From Maratus speciosus (taxonomy: Eukaryota; Arthropoda; Arachnida; Araneae; Salticidae): DNA of 64,000 nt. The position numbers and the translations under genes are program-made. The stretch covers positions 213,789,748 to 213,853,747 of the forward strand of contig OZ010794.1 in assembly GCA_963932465.1 (NCBI GenBank), given 5' to 3'. The notes beneath the pieces are model-generated. The model saw only the letters and a program-made list of their open reading frames with translations, was not told the DNA's origin and did no database searches. Shown in pieces: positions 45,576-57,210 of this stretch. The first letter of the stretch is position 1, and each line of letters opens with the position of its first letter.

Positions 45576-46256
45576 AAACCGGAAAGCGTACGACAATGTT
45601 TCAAAAAGCAGACTTTATATTAAAGGAAAATGAAACACACATTTCGGACTCAAATGAAGAATTAAGCGAAATAAGTGAATTAATGAAATGTATCAGGAGT
45701 GTAGAATCTGCCGAAAACTTTATTAATATTGATAATCAGTTACCTACTGAAGAAGAATCAGTTGATGTATGCGATAATAGTATTGTTTCAGAATTTTCGA
45801 CAAAAGCCGACTCTATCAGTAATGATGAAACAGACACTCAAACTGAAGATGCTTTCTGCAATATCGAGAATATCCAAGAAGCGGCAAAATAGTGAGCAGT
45901 TACACAAATTTTTTTGTAAACAAAGATGATTCAAAAGAATCAAAACTACTGACAGAGTTAAAACTTCATATTGGAAACAAATTATAAATAACCGCAAGCC
46001 AAAGTAAACTTTGTAACAGATTTTTTTCGTAAGAACGTAATAAACAGTAGATAAAGGTACGAACAATTTTATTTCTGTTTTATTGCTTAATTTTTTTTTC
46101 TGATTAATCCTATAATAGAGATTTTAGGACATATAAAACTCAATTAATGATACATTAAGCATATTTATCAATTTTTAGATCAGATGTTTTCCCAATAGCG
46201 GGCACCTCTGAATAGCGGACAATTTCCGAGGTGTCCGTTATTTAGAGATTTTACTG
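44090..46256 (+). mobile_element. Tigger/pogo element, 2.2 kb
   Basis: TA at 44088-44089 and 46257-46258. Ends CAGTAAAACCTCCATAACAG and ttatttagagattttactg, each followed inward by further gaatagcggaca repeats. Size, termini and TA target are typical of Tigger. It carries a CENP-B-like transposase in broken pieces. Confidence 0.9.
44526..45945 (+). pseudogene. Tigger-type transposase, disrupted
   Basis: The family has an N-terminal CENP-B/psq helix-turn-helix, then a DDE integrase-like domain. The HTH piece begins M-A-S-K-R-K-R-L at 44526 and contains L-T-L-K-E-K-Y-E-I-V and I-G-K-T-Q-V-G-E-I-L; it stops at 44741. After frame changes, W-L-E-K-F-G and N-I-F-N-A-N-E-T-G appear near 44895-45035. 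The family motif is N-A-D-E-T-G, so the first catalytic aspartate is asparagine. The second block, C-L-D-N-A-S-S-H-P, is near 45310. The last frame, 45368-45892, holds P-N-T-T-L-V-C-Q-P-L-D-Q-G-V-I and a serine/glutamate-rich tail. A 28-A run (45543-45570) lies inside it. A domesticated host gene is unlikely because the frame is broken several times between intact element ends. Confidence 0.9.
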
Positions 46257-47457
46257 TATTAATAAAGTCACTACAAGGTTTTGTCATGACTGCTTTCAAA
46301 TTGGACATTTCATAGTTAATGACAGTAACTAGTGAAGTAATTTTAATCTGTATTGTCTAATTTTCAATTAATAATTTAACAATAAAAAAAAATCGGGATG
46401 CCGTACATAAAATCATTTGTAGTTATTGCCATATTCCTAATTTTAAGTTTGTTTGAGTTTAAATTCATAATATTCACGGCTGCTTCTCAGAAAATGCAAT
46501 CATAGGACATGCTCTAGGTAGAAGTTTGGGAGGAGTATAGTCTAAGTTTTAAAACAAATAATGCAATTTGTTTTTATTATGTTATATATATTTCCTTGCA
46601 TGTTTACTTATTAAAATTATTCCTATCATAATGTCTCAATTACAGGTGATTTTAACAGGCGAAGAAAATATCTGAATTCTAATATAATGTTAATAGTTAA
46701 CAAGGATTTTCTCCAATTTAATGTGTTTTCGCCAAGTTAACAATGGGTCCTGGAATTTCCAGACCAGGAAATTCGTCGGTACCGGTATTTTCTTTCAGAA
46801 TATCTCTCCTTAAGTAAGGCAAAATTTCGCTCGTTTGAAATAGATTTTTTTAAATAAAATAATACCGATATTTTACCTGGAAAATAACGGAAACCGTACG
46901 ATATAATTGCGTAATTTTAAAGACATATTTAGCACCACTTCTCAAACTGTTACCAACTAACAGACTCGCAAGGCAAACGGACATTAAGTCAAATTCAATA
47001 CGTCTGTGTGTTCCAAGAAAATTGATAAAATTTAACAGCGTAAGCCTTTCAAAAATCATTCAATGCACTTCTATCGATAAATGCCCATAAATTATATTAA
47101 TATTTCACCGTTCTCTAAATGAAAATTAAATGCAAGTGCTATAGTTTTAGTAAAGGAAAAGTTGCTGTTGATAAAAATAATTTCTAAGAGAATTACAATA
47201 TTTTGTATTTCGGATTTGGCTAGTTCAATGAGTATTTGTAGTGTAAGTGACATGCTATGATTTCATTTACCAATATTTTGGAACAGAAAATGCGATTTAT
47301 TATATTAGATATATCGTATTAATTGAATAAGGCGAAGCAAACTTTAAAAAAATAACGATGGCCAGTAAGCATAGCACTTATCAGCTATGTGACTTACACT
47401 ACAAAAACCCATAAAACTAGCCATATTGAGGGTATATCAGTACATATAGCAATGCAT
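46257..47457. other. unassigned
   Basis: No gene is seen. A short possible inverted pair (accaggaaattcgtcggtaccgg at 46763; ataccgatattttacctgg at 46861) could be a decayed MITE. Confidence 0.3.
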
Positions 47458-47897
47458 CATATAGCAATGCATGGTCGGAAACTCTTTCCTGACACGGTAG
47501 TGACGAAACACAAGAAAGGAAGTACACGAACAAGGAGAAAAACATGTTTATTATTTTTAGTGCTGTAAAAATACCGGGACAATGCAGGAAAGTGCTGAGG
47601 AACTCATTACACTCATCGTGGCAGCTGTGGTGAAACTTGGGACACTCCCAGTATTTTCCAGAACATCACAACTTCCATGCTCCGGAGATGCGCTTCCATG
47701 CAACATGGCCCGTAGTCGTAATTTCCAACACCTACTTTGATTACGATCGTTGTCTCTTTAATGTTATTTTTCCTTAGTTTTTTGCTGTACTAAGGATAAT
47801 AAAAATATTTTCTCCTCTTATTCGTGTTCTGCCTTCTTGAATTTTGTGTCGTCACTACCGTGCCAGGAAAGCGTTTCCGACCATGCATTGCTATGTG
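47458..47897. mobile_element. fold-back element, ~80-bp arms
   Basis: The left arm catatagcaatgcatggtcggaaa ... ctgacacggtagtgacga is inverted at the right as tcgtcactaccgtgccagg ... ccgaccatgcattgctatg. catatagcaatgcat occurs twice in direct order at the left edge (about 47444 and 47458). The core is GC-richer than the surroundings and non-coding. Confidence 0.65.
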
Positions 47898-47999
47898 ATT
47901 TCCCATCGTCTAGATGTACTCTCTCTGCCCTGAAAGTTTGTAATCAGTTTACTAATATACCCTGCATATTTCAAAATAATTGTTCAATTGAGGTAAATT

Positions 48000-48540
48000 T
48001 TTAAGTTTAATTTTCCCAATACTCTTACTGACGTTTTATTAAATAATTTACACACAAAATACAGAAACAACGTTATTTGACATTTCACAGAAAACTAAAT
48101 GTTTTCGTTTGCTGATGAAATGAGGTATTTATTATTCATTTTTAGATGTCTATACTGACTTTTCTAAAAAAAAAAAATACTTTCGATATTCAAGAAATAA
48201 ATATTTATTTACATTCTGATCCTTCAGGAAACGGTTATTTTGAAGCGAAAGCATTCTCCTGGTATTTCCGTGAAATTTTCTTTTAATAAAGTAGAGACAA
48301 TTCGTTGTCAAAAAGTGGGAAATAAATAAATTTTGACAAAGTATAATATTCTTGGAGAATTTTATTTATATAATCATGTATATATTATGTATTACGTATA
48401 ATATCTGTCAGATTATCATTGTTTTCTTATTAAAATATCTTTCGTGTTTCAGAGATTATTTTAAGTATTTAAATTTCCTTAACATATCGTGGTATTTCTT
48501 TGTTTATTATTACTTGAGAATTTCAGATACGAAGCTGGAG
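48000..48540 (+). repeat. segmental-duplication block P, right copy
   Basis: Colinear with 4085-4682. The phrase P-S-G-N-G-Y-F can be read here too, but the frame is lost downstream. A 91-codon frame at 48352 is not shared with the left copy. Confidence 0.65.
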
Positions 48541-48737
48541 AATTTATTAACAATAGAACCGCCGACAATTTTATTCAAGTTTTCTAAAAATAGTTTCACA
48601 CTAGACTTTTTATTTAAATCTATTTAACTTATTTAATTAGGGTATATCTGTGATACGCATACTTAACAAATCTTATGAAAAGAACTTCTGTTCGCATCGA
48701 GTATTATCAATTTGACAAGGGTAAATATGACCCATTA

Positions 48738-48915
48738 CTAGGTTCGTACCGCTTCAAGGACTTTCAACGACGCTGTACCAGAATTTTCGTAACGTAATAG
48801 TCGCTTATTTAATGAAATAAAAAATCTTTCTTTAGATATAGCGACCAGCACTTTACGAAATTTCTGGTACTAAAACACCTAAAATCCCCTGAACCTCTGA
48901 GGCGTACGAACCCTG
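48738..48915. mobile_element. hAT-like MITE, family V, copy 2
   Basis: Ends ctaggttcgtacc and cgtacgaaccctg; the interior matches 43779-43947 (atagcgaccagcactttacg). Flanking duplication is not clear. Confidence 0.65.
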
Positions 48916-48939
48916 CCTTACAGTGGTTCTACTGTCCAA

Positions 48940-49128
48940 TGAAATATTTTATGTGAGTAACAAGTTTTGGTATTTTAATTTCTTAGTATAATTAAATATT
49001 TTCTTAAAAAACTAACTGTAAGCTTAAAACACTCTTACATGAAGAACTCATAGCAATAGATTAACGTGAAAGGAAAATCAACATCTAACAGAACATATGA
49101 AAAGTTTTCCAACAAAGAGAGAATACTT
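48940..49128 (+). repeat. segmental-duplication block, right copy
   Basis: Diverged partner of 5280-5520. Confidence 0.45.
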
Positions 49129-49132
49129 TTAA

Positions 49133-49334
49133 ACCCCTTGAGGGACAAGCAATTGCGTTTGTGTAATTTTGAATTGCCACCGGAAATTTAAAAAAATTAT
49201 TTCAAAATAAGGAAAAGCAATTTCACGAATTTTTTCCACCAAAGTTAGAAAAGTAAAATTTCATAAATTTTTTCTAGTGCAGGTCTTCATTAATCGTAAG
49301 TGGGATAAAATATATCCCACTGCCCCTCAAGGGG
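49133..49334 (+). mobile_element. TTAA MITE, family A, copy 5
   Basis: TTAA at 49129-49132 and 49335-49338. Ends accccttgagggacaagc and actgcccctcaagggg. Close to consensus. Confidence 0.85.
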
Positions 49335-49443
49335 TTAAATTTACTCTAATGTTATGAATATTATCTGCATCGTTCTATTTCGAATTTCATAAACAGAAAT
49401 TTAACTATACAGAAAATGAAAGGGATCATTGAAGCCTCTAATA

Positions 49444-49593
49444 CAGGGGGTGTCAAACTGTAGCCCGCCGGATACCACGAAAATTTTACAGTTATCTTTG
49501 CCTTATCTAATCATCGAATTGCTGCGATTCAACTTGTCGGCTATTTCTTTAAAATTTTAGTGGTATCCGGTGGGCCACAGTTTGACACACCTG
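49444..49593. mobile_element. hAT-type MITE, family U, intact
   Basis: Perfect 8-bp duplication ctctaata at 49436-49443 and 49594-49601. Ends CAGGGGGTGTCAAACTGTAG and cacagtttgacacacctg, with gccggataccac repeated inverted. 150 bp, non-coding. Confidence 0.95.
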
Positions 49594-49789
49594 CTCTAAT
49601 ACCACAGGCGAAAATCTCCATATACACCTTTTGGAATAAAGTACTTAGAATATTTAATATTCTTACCAGTAATTTTCAATTGTAAATTATGAATATCTGA
49701 TCTATATGAATATTAATCGGATCGTATCTGAATATATGAATATAAATCTGTGACAAACGTTATAACATGTCACAGAATTTTGACGTTCT

Positions 49790-50055
49790 TTGCCGATGCT
49801 GAGATTTTAAATATACACTCATGCTCTTAAATTAAGGATGATGACGAACATTTTCGATTTTCGCCTTTTCGTCGAACAGTATATACAAAAATGCTTGTTG
49901 AACATTTCTTAATCTTCAAGAATGCGAAAAACATGTTTGTTCGTACATATTTTATTGAAATTTTGGGTGGTCAACAATAAGTTCAATAAAAAAGTAACAT
50001 TTACGATCACCCTTTAAAAGAAAATGCTTTAAATTGCCTATCACTATTACAAATT
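49790..50055 (+). repeat. segmental-duplication block, right copy
   Basis: Partner of 17818-18095. Confidence 0.55.
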
Positions 50056-50477
50056 ATTATGTAAAGGAATTATTAATAAAGAGAATGAGACATAGAGTAC
50101 AGTATACACTTTGCGAGTGAACTGAGGAGGAGGTTGTCACAAGATGGCCGAAGATTTTAATTTATACATAGGACGGCTTCTCAATCCCGTAGAAGAAAAT
50201 TTCCACAAGTAAATTTTGAATAGAAAATTTCTCCTTATTTTAGCGACTTATTCCAGCAGAAAATTTTCTTACAAACATTGTAAAAATTTCTATGCATTTT
50301 TGCTGGTTTAAGTTACCCCGGGTATTATAATATATTTCACTGGCACTGACAGGAGGTTGTCAAAATATGGCTGAAACGCAGGCCCTGACTTCGGCCGAAG
50401 TAAACTTCCACCGGTAAAAATAAATATCTGTTTTGGGCAATAATTGTGACTGACATTCTACATTAAAAAGCGGTTTA

Positions 50478-50714
50478 ACCATACTTGCCAACATTCAACT
50501 AAGCTTCCGTAAAATTTGAGTTATGCTGACCCAGGTTATATGCGTTACTAACCAGAAAATTTATTTGATTTATCATTATATATTTAAAATTATGTTTCTC
50601 TATGAAATCTATTTCAATTAATGTCTTTAGTAAATTTCTGGTTCGAAATGTGTTAACCTGGGTCAATTTAACTCACATTTTACGGAAGCTTAAGGGAAAG
50701 TTGGCAAGTATGGT
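50478..50714. mobile_element. candidate PIF/Harbinger-like MITE, family F
   Basis: TTA at 50475-50477 and 50715-50717. Long inverted ends accatacttgccaac (continuing with aagcttccgtaaaatttgag) and gttggcaagtatggt. A 3-bp TWA duplication fits Harbinger, but the site is inside TTTAA, so piggyBac-like insertion cannot be excluded. Relative at about 58769-58999. Confidence 0.6.
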
Positions 50715-50718
50715 TTAA

Positions 50719-50924
50719 CCCTTTAATCCTCGTTCCCGTGATATTTACGGTGTGTGTCTTTTATTCAGATCGTTTGATTCCCACCAGTCTATAAAACAGT
50801 GTAATTGGATTTATATGGTATCATTTTACCTGTCATTAAATAAGTTGAATATTTGTTTTTCAAAAAGTGGTGGCAATAAGGAATTTGAATTTTTAAAGAG
50901 TAATTTAATGCGACCGTTACGGAG
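50719..50924 (-). mobile_element. TTAA MITE, family C, copy 3
   Basis: Left TTAA 50715-50718; right flank decayed (gtaa). The reversed family interior gtttgattcccaccag is present. It is immediately next to family F. The 70- and 80-codon frames over it are not genes. Confidence 0.65.
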
Positions 50925-51157
50925 TAAAATAATGCGAAGATTTCTATTTGCTTGGAGGTACTAGGCACTGCAAAACCGATTACAGTTGATGCTTCACTAT
51001 TTTGAGGATATGTCAATTCCTCCTTATTCATACTTCTAAGGATTTATGTACATCCTTTGGAACGTTTGTATACATTTATGCAAGTATAGCATGCATATTC
51101 GTCAACATATAAAAGTTTCTGTAAAATAAAAAATACATACATATATATATATATATA

Positions 51158-51841
51158 CAGTACAGCCTCTATTATCCGCGGGATTGGGTGGCAAGGGCAC
51201 CGCGGATAACAAAAATCGCGGATAACCCGAAAAAGAGTGAAAATGGAGTGCAAACACGAAAAAAAAAAGAAAATTCAACAAAAAAACTACGTTTTAGTGT
51301 ACAAAAAACATAATAGAACGTTTAAAATACATACATATGCACAATATGTCAGAAACCTTTGCTTTGCGTCTAAATGACTAAAATAAAGAACAGTAAACAA
51401 GAAACAATGCCGTACATACTGTACAAAAAGAGGTGAGTGACATGTTTTTAAAAAAAATCAGTCAGTTGTTTTTGCTTCTTGTTTTGGAAATACATTTTCT
51501 TTATTCTAAATTGTAAACTATTATTTTTCTTTTAGTATGCAATAATTTTTATCTCAAAAATGAAGTTATTCTTGATATGCTCTCCTGGAATTTATCATAA
51601 TAGTTTTATTTAATTGTAAAATATTTTATTTACTGTGTTTACGTTGGGTTAATAAAATCAAGAAAGGACATCAAGACTTTATATCTGATATTTTAAACAT
51701 GGCAACCGAATCTAGAAATATTCTTCTATGACTTTCGAATACATTGATTTTTCTGTTTATATTTAATAGTAGGACTTATTGTATTTTCCTTGCTGCTGAC
51801 TTGAATTAAAAAAAAAAACGCTTCGCGGATAATCGGGGCTT

Positions 51842-51846
<5 letters not shown>
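51158..51846 (+). mobile_element. non-coding Tigger/pogo-like element
   Basis: TA at 51156-51157 and 51847-51848, in TA-repeat surroundings. Ends cagtacagcctctattatcc and cgcggataatcggggcttta; further cgcggataac repeats are subterminal. No transposase. Confidence 0.75.

Positions 51847-51905
<59 letters not shown>
51845..51905. repeat. (TA)n microsatellite, ~61 bp
   Basis: About 30 TA units starting at the right end of the Tigger-like element. Confidence 0.9.
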
Positions 51906-51908
<3 letters not shown>

Positions 51909-51997
51909 GAGTTTTCAGACACAAATGTAACGCCACTTTCTGAAAATTTGACAATGACTTATATATAGATTACACTGAAAACTTAAACTAATTGTAG

Positions 51998-52450
51998 GTT
52001 GTGACTATCACAAACTGCCTTCTATATAAATGAAATAGATTGTAACCAAAATTAAATGACTATCTTGTTTTTCTTGAGTAGTAGCTATCGCGGAAATTGT
52101 GAAAATCAAAGCATAGAGGTGACACCTGTCGGGCCAACTCAAAACGGGAATACACCAAAAACTCAGCACCAATTAATGGAGGGTCTAACTAAATATTATA
52201 TTCGATTAAATTCCTTTGCCTACTTCTTGAGATAGAGCGACCACCTAATTTGTTGGTCTAACTACACTAAATTTTTGTCACATGCAGACAGGCAGATGCA
52301 CACACACACGGACAGATATTTTCTGAAAACTGTCAAATCATGTTCAGGACCATCTGAAACATATAAATCAGATGAAAACCGGAAGTCGAACGTTTTCAGG
52401 TATCTAATACTTGTCATATTATGTTTCTTGTAAAGATAGAAAAGGGTAAA
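51998..52450 (-). repeat. short copy of the array-plus-tail element
   Basis: It has about 1.5 repeat units related to 12296-13410 (agctatcgcggaaattgtga, ttcttgagatagagcgacca), a cagacaggcagatgcacac stretch and the tail (gaaaaccggaagtcgaac). The terminal hairpin is decayed here. Confidence 0.7.
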
Positions 52451-52544
52451 AAACGAATATATTCAATATTTTATGAGACATGATCATTTGTTTGAAATTT
52501 TTATAATGCTCTGGATAACAGTATATAAAGATTCATTTTCTTTT

Positions 52545-53505
52545 TAAAGTGAGAAAGTCATATTGTATGTGTCTATGAGTTAATTTATAAGGAATAAGTG
52601 ATTGAAACTTTGTAAAAAAAATTTCCTTGACGCTAAACCCAACATTTGCATGATATTTTGATTATTTTAAACGTATTGACGTCACACTGTAGATGTTTGT
52701 CTTGTTCAGTTAATAAATAAAATACAGCATTATTACAGTGCTACCCCTTGTTATATGTTTGTTACTACTATAAGAATGAAAATTCGGAAAAAAACACAGT
52801 TTAAAATAAAATATTTCATACCTTAGCTCCTTAACCCTTTCGGCAGAGAAAAATTCTGTTCGTAAAATGATGACATGATTGACTGACATCAGAATTTACA
52901 AACGAACTTTTTAGAAATTAAAATCCTGATTTTCTAACCTTTCATTAGAAAAGCAAAATTTTATTAAAATATTCTTGATGCCCTTGGTAAATTTGGAATT
53001 AAAATTAGGTGGTCACGCAGTGGCACCACTGTACCGGAAAGGTTTAACGCTAACGTGTAAAACAATTTACAACTGCATTATTTTGAATACACAAGTGAAA
53101 CAATTCAACAATCCATAAATTAATAACATTGCCTATTTTTAGATATTATTCGTTTGTTTATATAAACAAACTCAAAAAAATATTTCTTTCAAATAAAAAT
53201 ACATGCTTTACAAAGCAGATAGTACATCATTTTATCCATTCAGAAATATAATGTGGTTTCAAAATCCATATGCAGGATATTTTCAGAGAACTTTTTGCCA
53301 TATACACATCGTGTTTGTTTCTTTTCGACCGTATTGCATTCCCTAGATGGATTTGTAAAATGGCTTTGTTCAAAAGCACTATCACCTTTCAGGTTTCAGT
53401 ATGGAAGCTGACATATGCTTAATAATTTAGATAAAAATTGTGATGATTAACACAGAAGGTATATTTTTATACACGCGTAGAAAGTTTTTAGTCACATTTT
53501 CACTT
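52545..53505 (+). repeat. segmental-duplication block, right copy
   Basis: Partner of 18890-19390 and 21000-21245 in the same order, with family B copy 4 inserted in this copy only. Confidence 0.65.
52835..53043 (+). mobile_element. TTAA MITE, family B, copy 4
   Basis: TTAA at 52831-52834 and 53044-53047. Ends ccctttcggcagag and ctgtaccggaaagg. The family phrase ggcaccactg is present. Confidence 0.7.
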
Positions 53506-54625
53506 TTGTTTAACCATTTTATTTACTTTTGTTTCTCAGTTTTTCTATTTGTTTTCTTTATATGTTATTTATTTTTATTATCAAATTTCGTCTTTTGTTT
53601 TTGCATTTATAGGACTTCCACTGTTCCGTTCTTTACATACCAGTATTTTTTAAGAAAAGATATTTTGAAGATATTTACAACGTTCGCAATTGCCCCTCCC
53701 CCTCCGAAAAAAATATTAAATATGTATAAAAATAATAAAGCTATGACATTTCTAAAATCAACACGTTTAAATGAAATCATTGTTTTATGTCCCAATGATG
53801 TTTATATTCTATATATATAAAGTTTTAAAGGAATTATTTCTGCCGTTAGTCAACCTTGCTAGCGAGAGTACATTTCCTTTTTTTGGATTTGAAAGGTGAA
53901 GAAGATGATATCATGAAGCTTCTAGAATAAGCTGCTAAGTGTGGTAAAGTAGTTACTTTTTGCTTAGTTTTACACATTTATTTATATTAATTAAAATGCT
54001 TTTCTCTGTTATTGCAGTAAACAAATGCCGTATTTTTTGGCATTGCTTGAAGTCTAGATAAAATTTTATAGTAAAAATATCAGTCTTGAAAATGACGAGG
54101 GGATAACGCAAAGTTGCAATTACAGGAGAATAGATTTGTAGTGCTACCTCGTACCATTTTTTCAAAACAAAAATATTTTACATATGCTTCGAGAACATTT
54201 GCAAGAGAAATATGCTACGAAATGTATTTTTTTTTCAAAATAGTGGTGCGAATATAACATTAAAATAGTGGCCTGTATTTGAAACTTTACGATACTCCCT
54301 CCTATTTTAAAATGCATGAAACATGATTAACTTGAGCTATAGTTTTCAAACGGTAAATTTTGTATGACAGAACACTTTTTGTTTAGTTGATTATGTTCAG
54401 ATTATGAAATAATTAGACGCATTTATATATCCAGCATAATTAACTCCAATGTTATTACTATTACACAGATGAAACGACATTGTTACACCAGCATTATGAT
54501 GTCAGAGACACTGACGGGAAAGTTTTTAATTTATATTTCAGATATCTTACTATTGAAAAGCTTCATTCTATTATCTCGAATTAGCTCTTAAATTTTAGAA
54601 TGAATTTTACAAAAACTTTGCTTTT
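53505..54625 (+). repeat. segmental-duplication block, right copy, no gene
   Basis: Partner of 22290-23530 in parts. A 126-codon frame (53440-53820) is phenylalanine-rich A/T sequence without domain and without an equivalent frame in the left copy. Confidence 0.55.
54137..54290. mobile_element. decayed family M relative
   Basis: Interior gtaccattttttcaaaacaa and caaaatagtggtgcga match 39047-39192; the ends are worn. Confidence 0.5.
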
Positions 54626-54719
54626 CATTTTTAACATTGCTTTTAAATTAGCTTGTTTTTAACGAGCTTTTATAGAGTTAAATTAGTAATAATATATACA
54701 CATACATATTTTATTTTAA

Positions 54720-54905
54720 GAAAAGCTAGAACAGGGGCGATGAAACCATGTGTCAAAAGGCAAATTATTACCACATTGTCGGAAAAATATTATTCGATTT
54801 ATTAATGAAAAGAATTCCGAGACAAACTATTAAGAAACAGTGGTGACAATTGATATTTTGGCACATCTGTACTCCAATATAATTCAATAACCTTTTCTGG
54901 CATGA
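54720..54905 (+). repeat. segmental-duplication block, right copy
   Basis: Partner of 25440-25540 and 25935-26050 (aaccatgtg.c, gtcggaaaaatattatt, cagtggtgacaattga). Family J and B insertions separate these halves in the left copy. Confidence 0.65.
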
Positions 54906-55181
54906 TGGGTTAAATTTTGTCCCAAATTATTTTAATCATCAAATGCCACAACGGTACAAGTATTTTGAAAAAATTTTTTGCCTTTTATTATTGTATGTGA
55001 GGAAAAGGTTTTACTTATTTTCAAATAAATTTGTTCGCAAATCCCGGGGTCATTCAATTATTTCTACATTTTAGCAACAGAAGTACTTTCAGGCGGAAAT
55101 AGTTAATGCAATTATTTTTAAATATTTTCTTCAATGGCGTCACGTAACTGACTTTTTTTGAAGCATTAAATGCATAGTTGT

Positions 55182-56005
55182 CATGGAACTATTAATAAAA
55201 AGGAACTAACATATCCTTAAAATGGCGAAGCTTCAACTGTAACCGCTTTCACAGGGATTGATTACCGCCAGGAGAAACTTCGAACAGTAAATTTAAATTT
55301 AAAAAAATCCTTATTTAAACGCCTTATTAATGCAAAAACTTCAGGCAGAAATAATGGGAGAAACATATATTTATTTTTACTGCTGGGAGTTTACGTTGGC
55401 GGTAATCAGCCCCTGTATTGCAGCCATATTGTGACAACCTAGACAACCTTCTGTCAATATGAGTGAAAAATGATTATAACACCTGTGCGAACTGACACCA
55501 GTAAAAAGAACTAAAATTTTTTACCGCATTTGTAAGAAAATATTGCCATGAATGAGGTGCTTAAATAAGACAAAATTTTCTATTAAAATTTACTGGTGGG
55601 AATGTGCCCGGGGGTATTTAGAAACACGAGCCGTTAATTCCCAAACTGACTCAACTGAGCCCAGCAATCTGATTGGCTAAAACTGATATTTATATAGTAG
55701 ATAATTATATTTATTTTCTTATGAAGTAGTGTAATGTAAAATAGAATGTAATTATAATGACTTAAATTGATTTATTTTGTTAAATTTGATCAAAATCACA
55801 GTAAAGTAATCTAAAATATTAATATTAACAAAGGATCAGATTGCTGAGGTCGGATGAGCCAATTTGGGAATTAACGGCTCGTTTTAGAAACTGTCAGTCC
55901 GATTAGAAAAAACAGCCACCATCTTCTGATATCCTCGTCAGTTACTTCACTCGCAACATGCAGACAGTACACTAGATGTCTCCTCCTCTTAATTCATAAC
56001 TCCAT
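55182..56005 (-). mobile_element. Mutator-like MITE, family D, copy 4, with nested MITE
   Basis: Ends catggaactattaataaaaa and ttaattcataactccat. Flanks catagttgt and tattgttgc agree at 6 of 9. It hosts the 257-bp element described next. Confidence 0.75.
55626..55882. mobile_element. MITE with 9-bp duplication, nested in family D
   Basis: Perfect 9-bp duplication tttagaaac at 55617-55625 and 55883-55891. Perfect 20-bp inverted ends acgagccgttaattcccaaa; weaker pairing extends to about 46 bp. A Mutator-type origin is inferred from the duplication length. Only copy in the window. Confidence 0.9.
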
Positions 56006-56352
56006 TATTGTTGCCAAATTTATTCTTCTCTTATCACTATTTTTTAAAAAGCATTTTTTCGTTATTTACCGGCAGGCAGTTCTGCATTAAACAAGGCAGC
56101 GATTTCTTTTAATAAATATTGGTAATGCAGAATTAATTTGGCCATATATTTCGCAACACAAAAGTGACAGACACGAGTCGGCACTGATTTTCAAGGTATA
56201 CAAATACGAGATAAACAAAGTTGTTAACATTTCACGCAAATTTTACTGTGCAATGCTAGCATAAATTCATACAAATCACAGCTGCAAGCTATAAAAATAC
56301 AAATAAATAACATTTAGTTTTGTATCCTTTAAATAAATGACTGAAAAGGAAA

Positions 56353-56590
56353 TGTAAACAAACTTATCCAGAATAATGGAATCATTCAAGAATTCCTTCA
56401 TCCAGGTTTATCGGACAAAAGTGTTAACGCTCCAATTTCTATGACTGGATTTGACAAACAAGATAGTCTACCTGAAACGATTACTACTCACTGACAGGAA
56501 AACCCAATGAAGTAAAAGCGAATGCTTTACTAGAAAAGTTATTTTGAAGCGATAATTTCCCCCAAGAATATGTGTGACATTGACACTTAA
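56353..56590 (+). repeat. backbone block Q, copy 3
   Basis: Closest to copy 1 at 26194; contains the near-consensus gtgttaacgctccaatttct. Confidence 0.75.
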
Positions 56591-57120
56591 AGTAGTGTAT
56601 ACTTCCATTATAAAGAGAATGGTGGAATTCCTTTAATTGTTTCTATCCCTTCATATTCTTTTGTAATGTTTTATTTTATTTATTTATTTTTATTTTTAAT
56701 TTTTAATTTTTATTTATTTATATATTTATATATATATTTTTTTTTTGTTCAGCAAACCAATCTAGAACAAGTCGTAAATAGTACGTGAAATATGTTGTCT
56801 TCGTACTATACCTAACTTTATAACTACCCAGATCTTGGCGCAATAGCTTTTGTACTCTTATGGAAAAATGCGTTATACATATTAAATACAGTAATACGGA
56901 AATAATATGACTCCATATTAAATAAGAAGTAATTACCACGATAACCTAGAATCATTACCTATCGTGGGATAACATTGAACTAATTACGTTTGATAAGATT
57001 TAATACAATGAAGACAACTTTTATTAATATATTTTAAACTTTTGATTCGATTTTCATAAAATTTGAAATGTTTTGATAAAATTCTGCAACGATTATATAT
57101 ATTAGGTTTTTGTGCTGCTA
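56591..57120. other. backbone sequence, no gene
   Basis: The first part resembles 26876-27000 (tattctttt, agcaaaccaat.tagaa), extending the duplication beyond block Q. A long ATTT-rich patch lies at 56670-56745. Confidence 0.4.
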
Positions 57121-57124
57121 TATG

Positions 57125-57210
57125 CGGACAGACGGATAGACAGACAGACAAACGGACCAGACGACGATTTTGGTGCTACGTATTTATCTAATTACGAACG
57201 CACCTGAAAA
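57125..57210 (+). mobile_element. family T half element
   Basis: A (GACA)n stretch then gtgctacgtatttat and taattacgaacgcacct, as at 38910-38982; the left end is missing. Confidence 0.55.

Larger units (their letters stand above)
50063..51038 (+). mobile_element. Mutator-like MITE, family D, copy 3, with two nested MITEs
   Basis: The left half (50063-50477) and right half (about 50925-51038) match family D copies 1 and 2 (gttgtcaaaatatggc, gattacagttgatgcttc, ggatatgtcaattcctcctt). Between them lie a TTA-flanked element and a family C element. Flanks attatgt and atttatgt hint at a decayed duplication. Confidence 0.7.

Noticed and set aside
45368..45892. 174-codon open frame as a host gene
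   Set aside because: It contains the Tigger C-terminal catalytic block and lies inside a TA-flanked Tigger element; the upstream frame is broken.
53440..53820. 126-codon phenylalanine-rich frame as a membrane protein
   Set aside because: Low-complexity A/T sequence; the duplicated segment near 21.2-22.3 kb has no matching frame.
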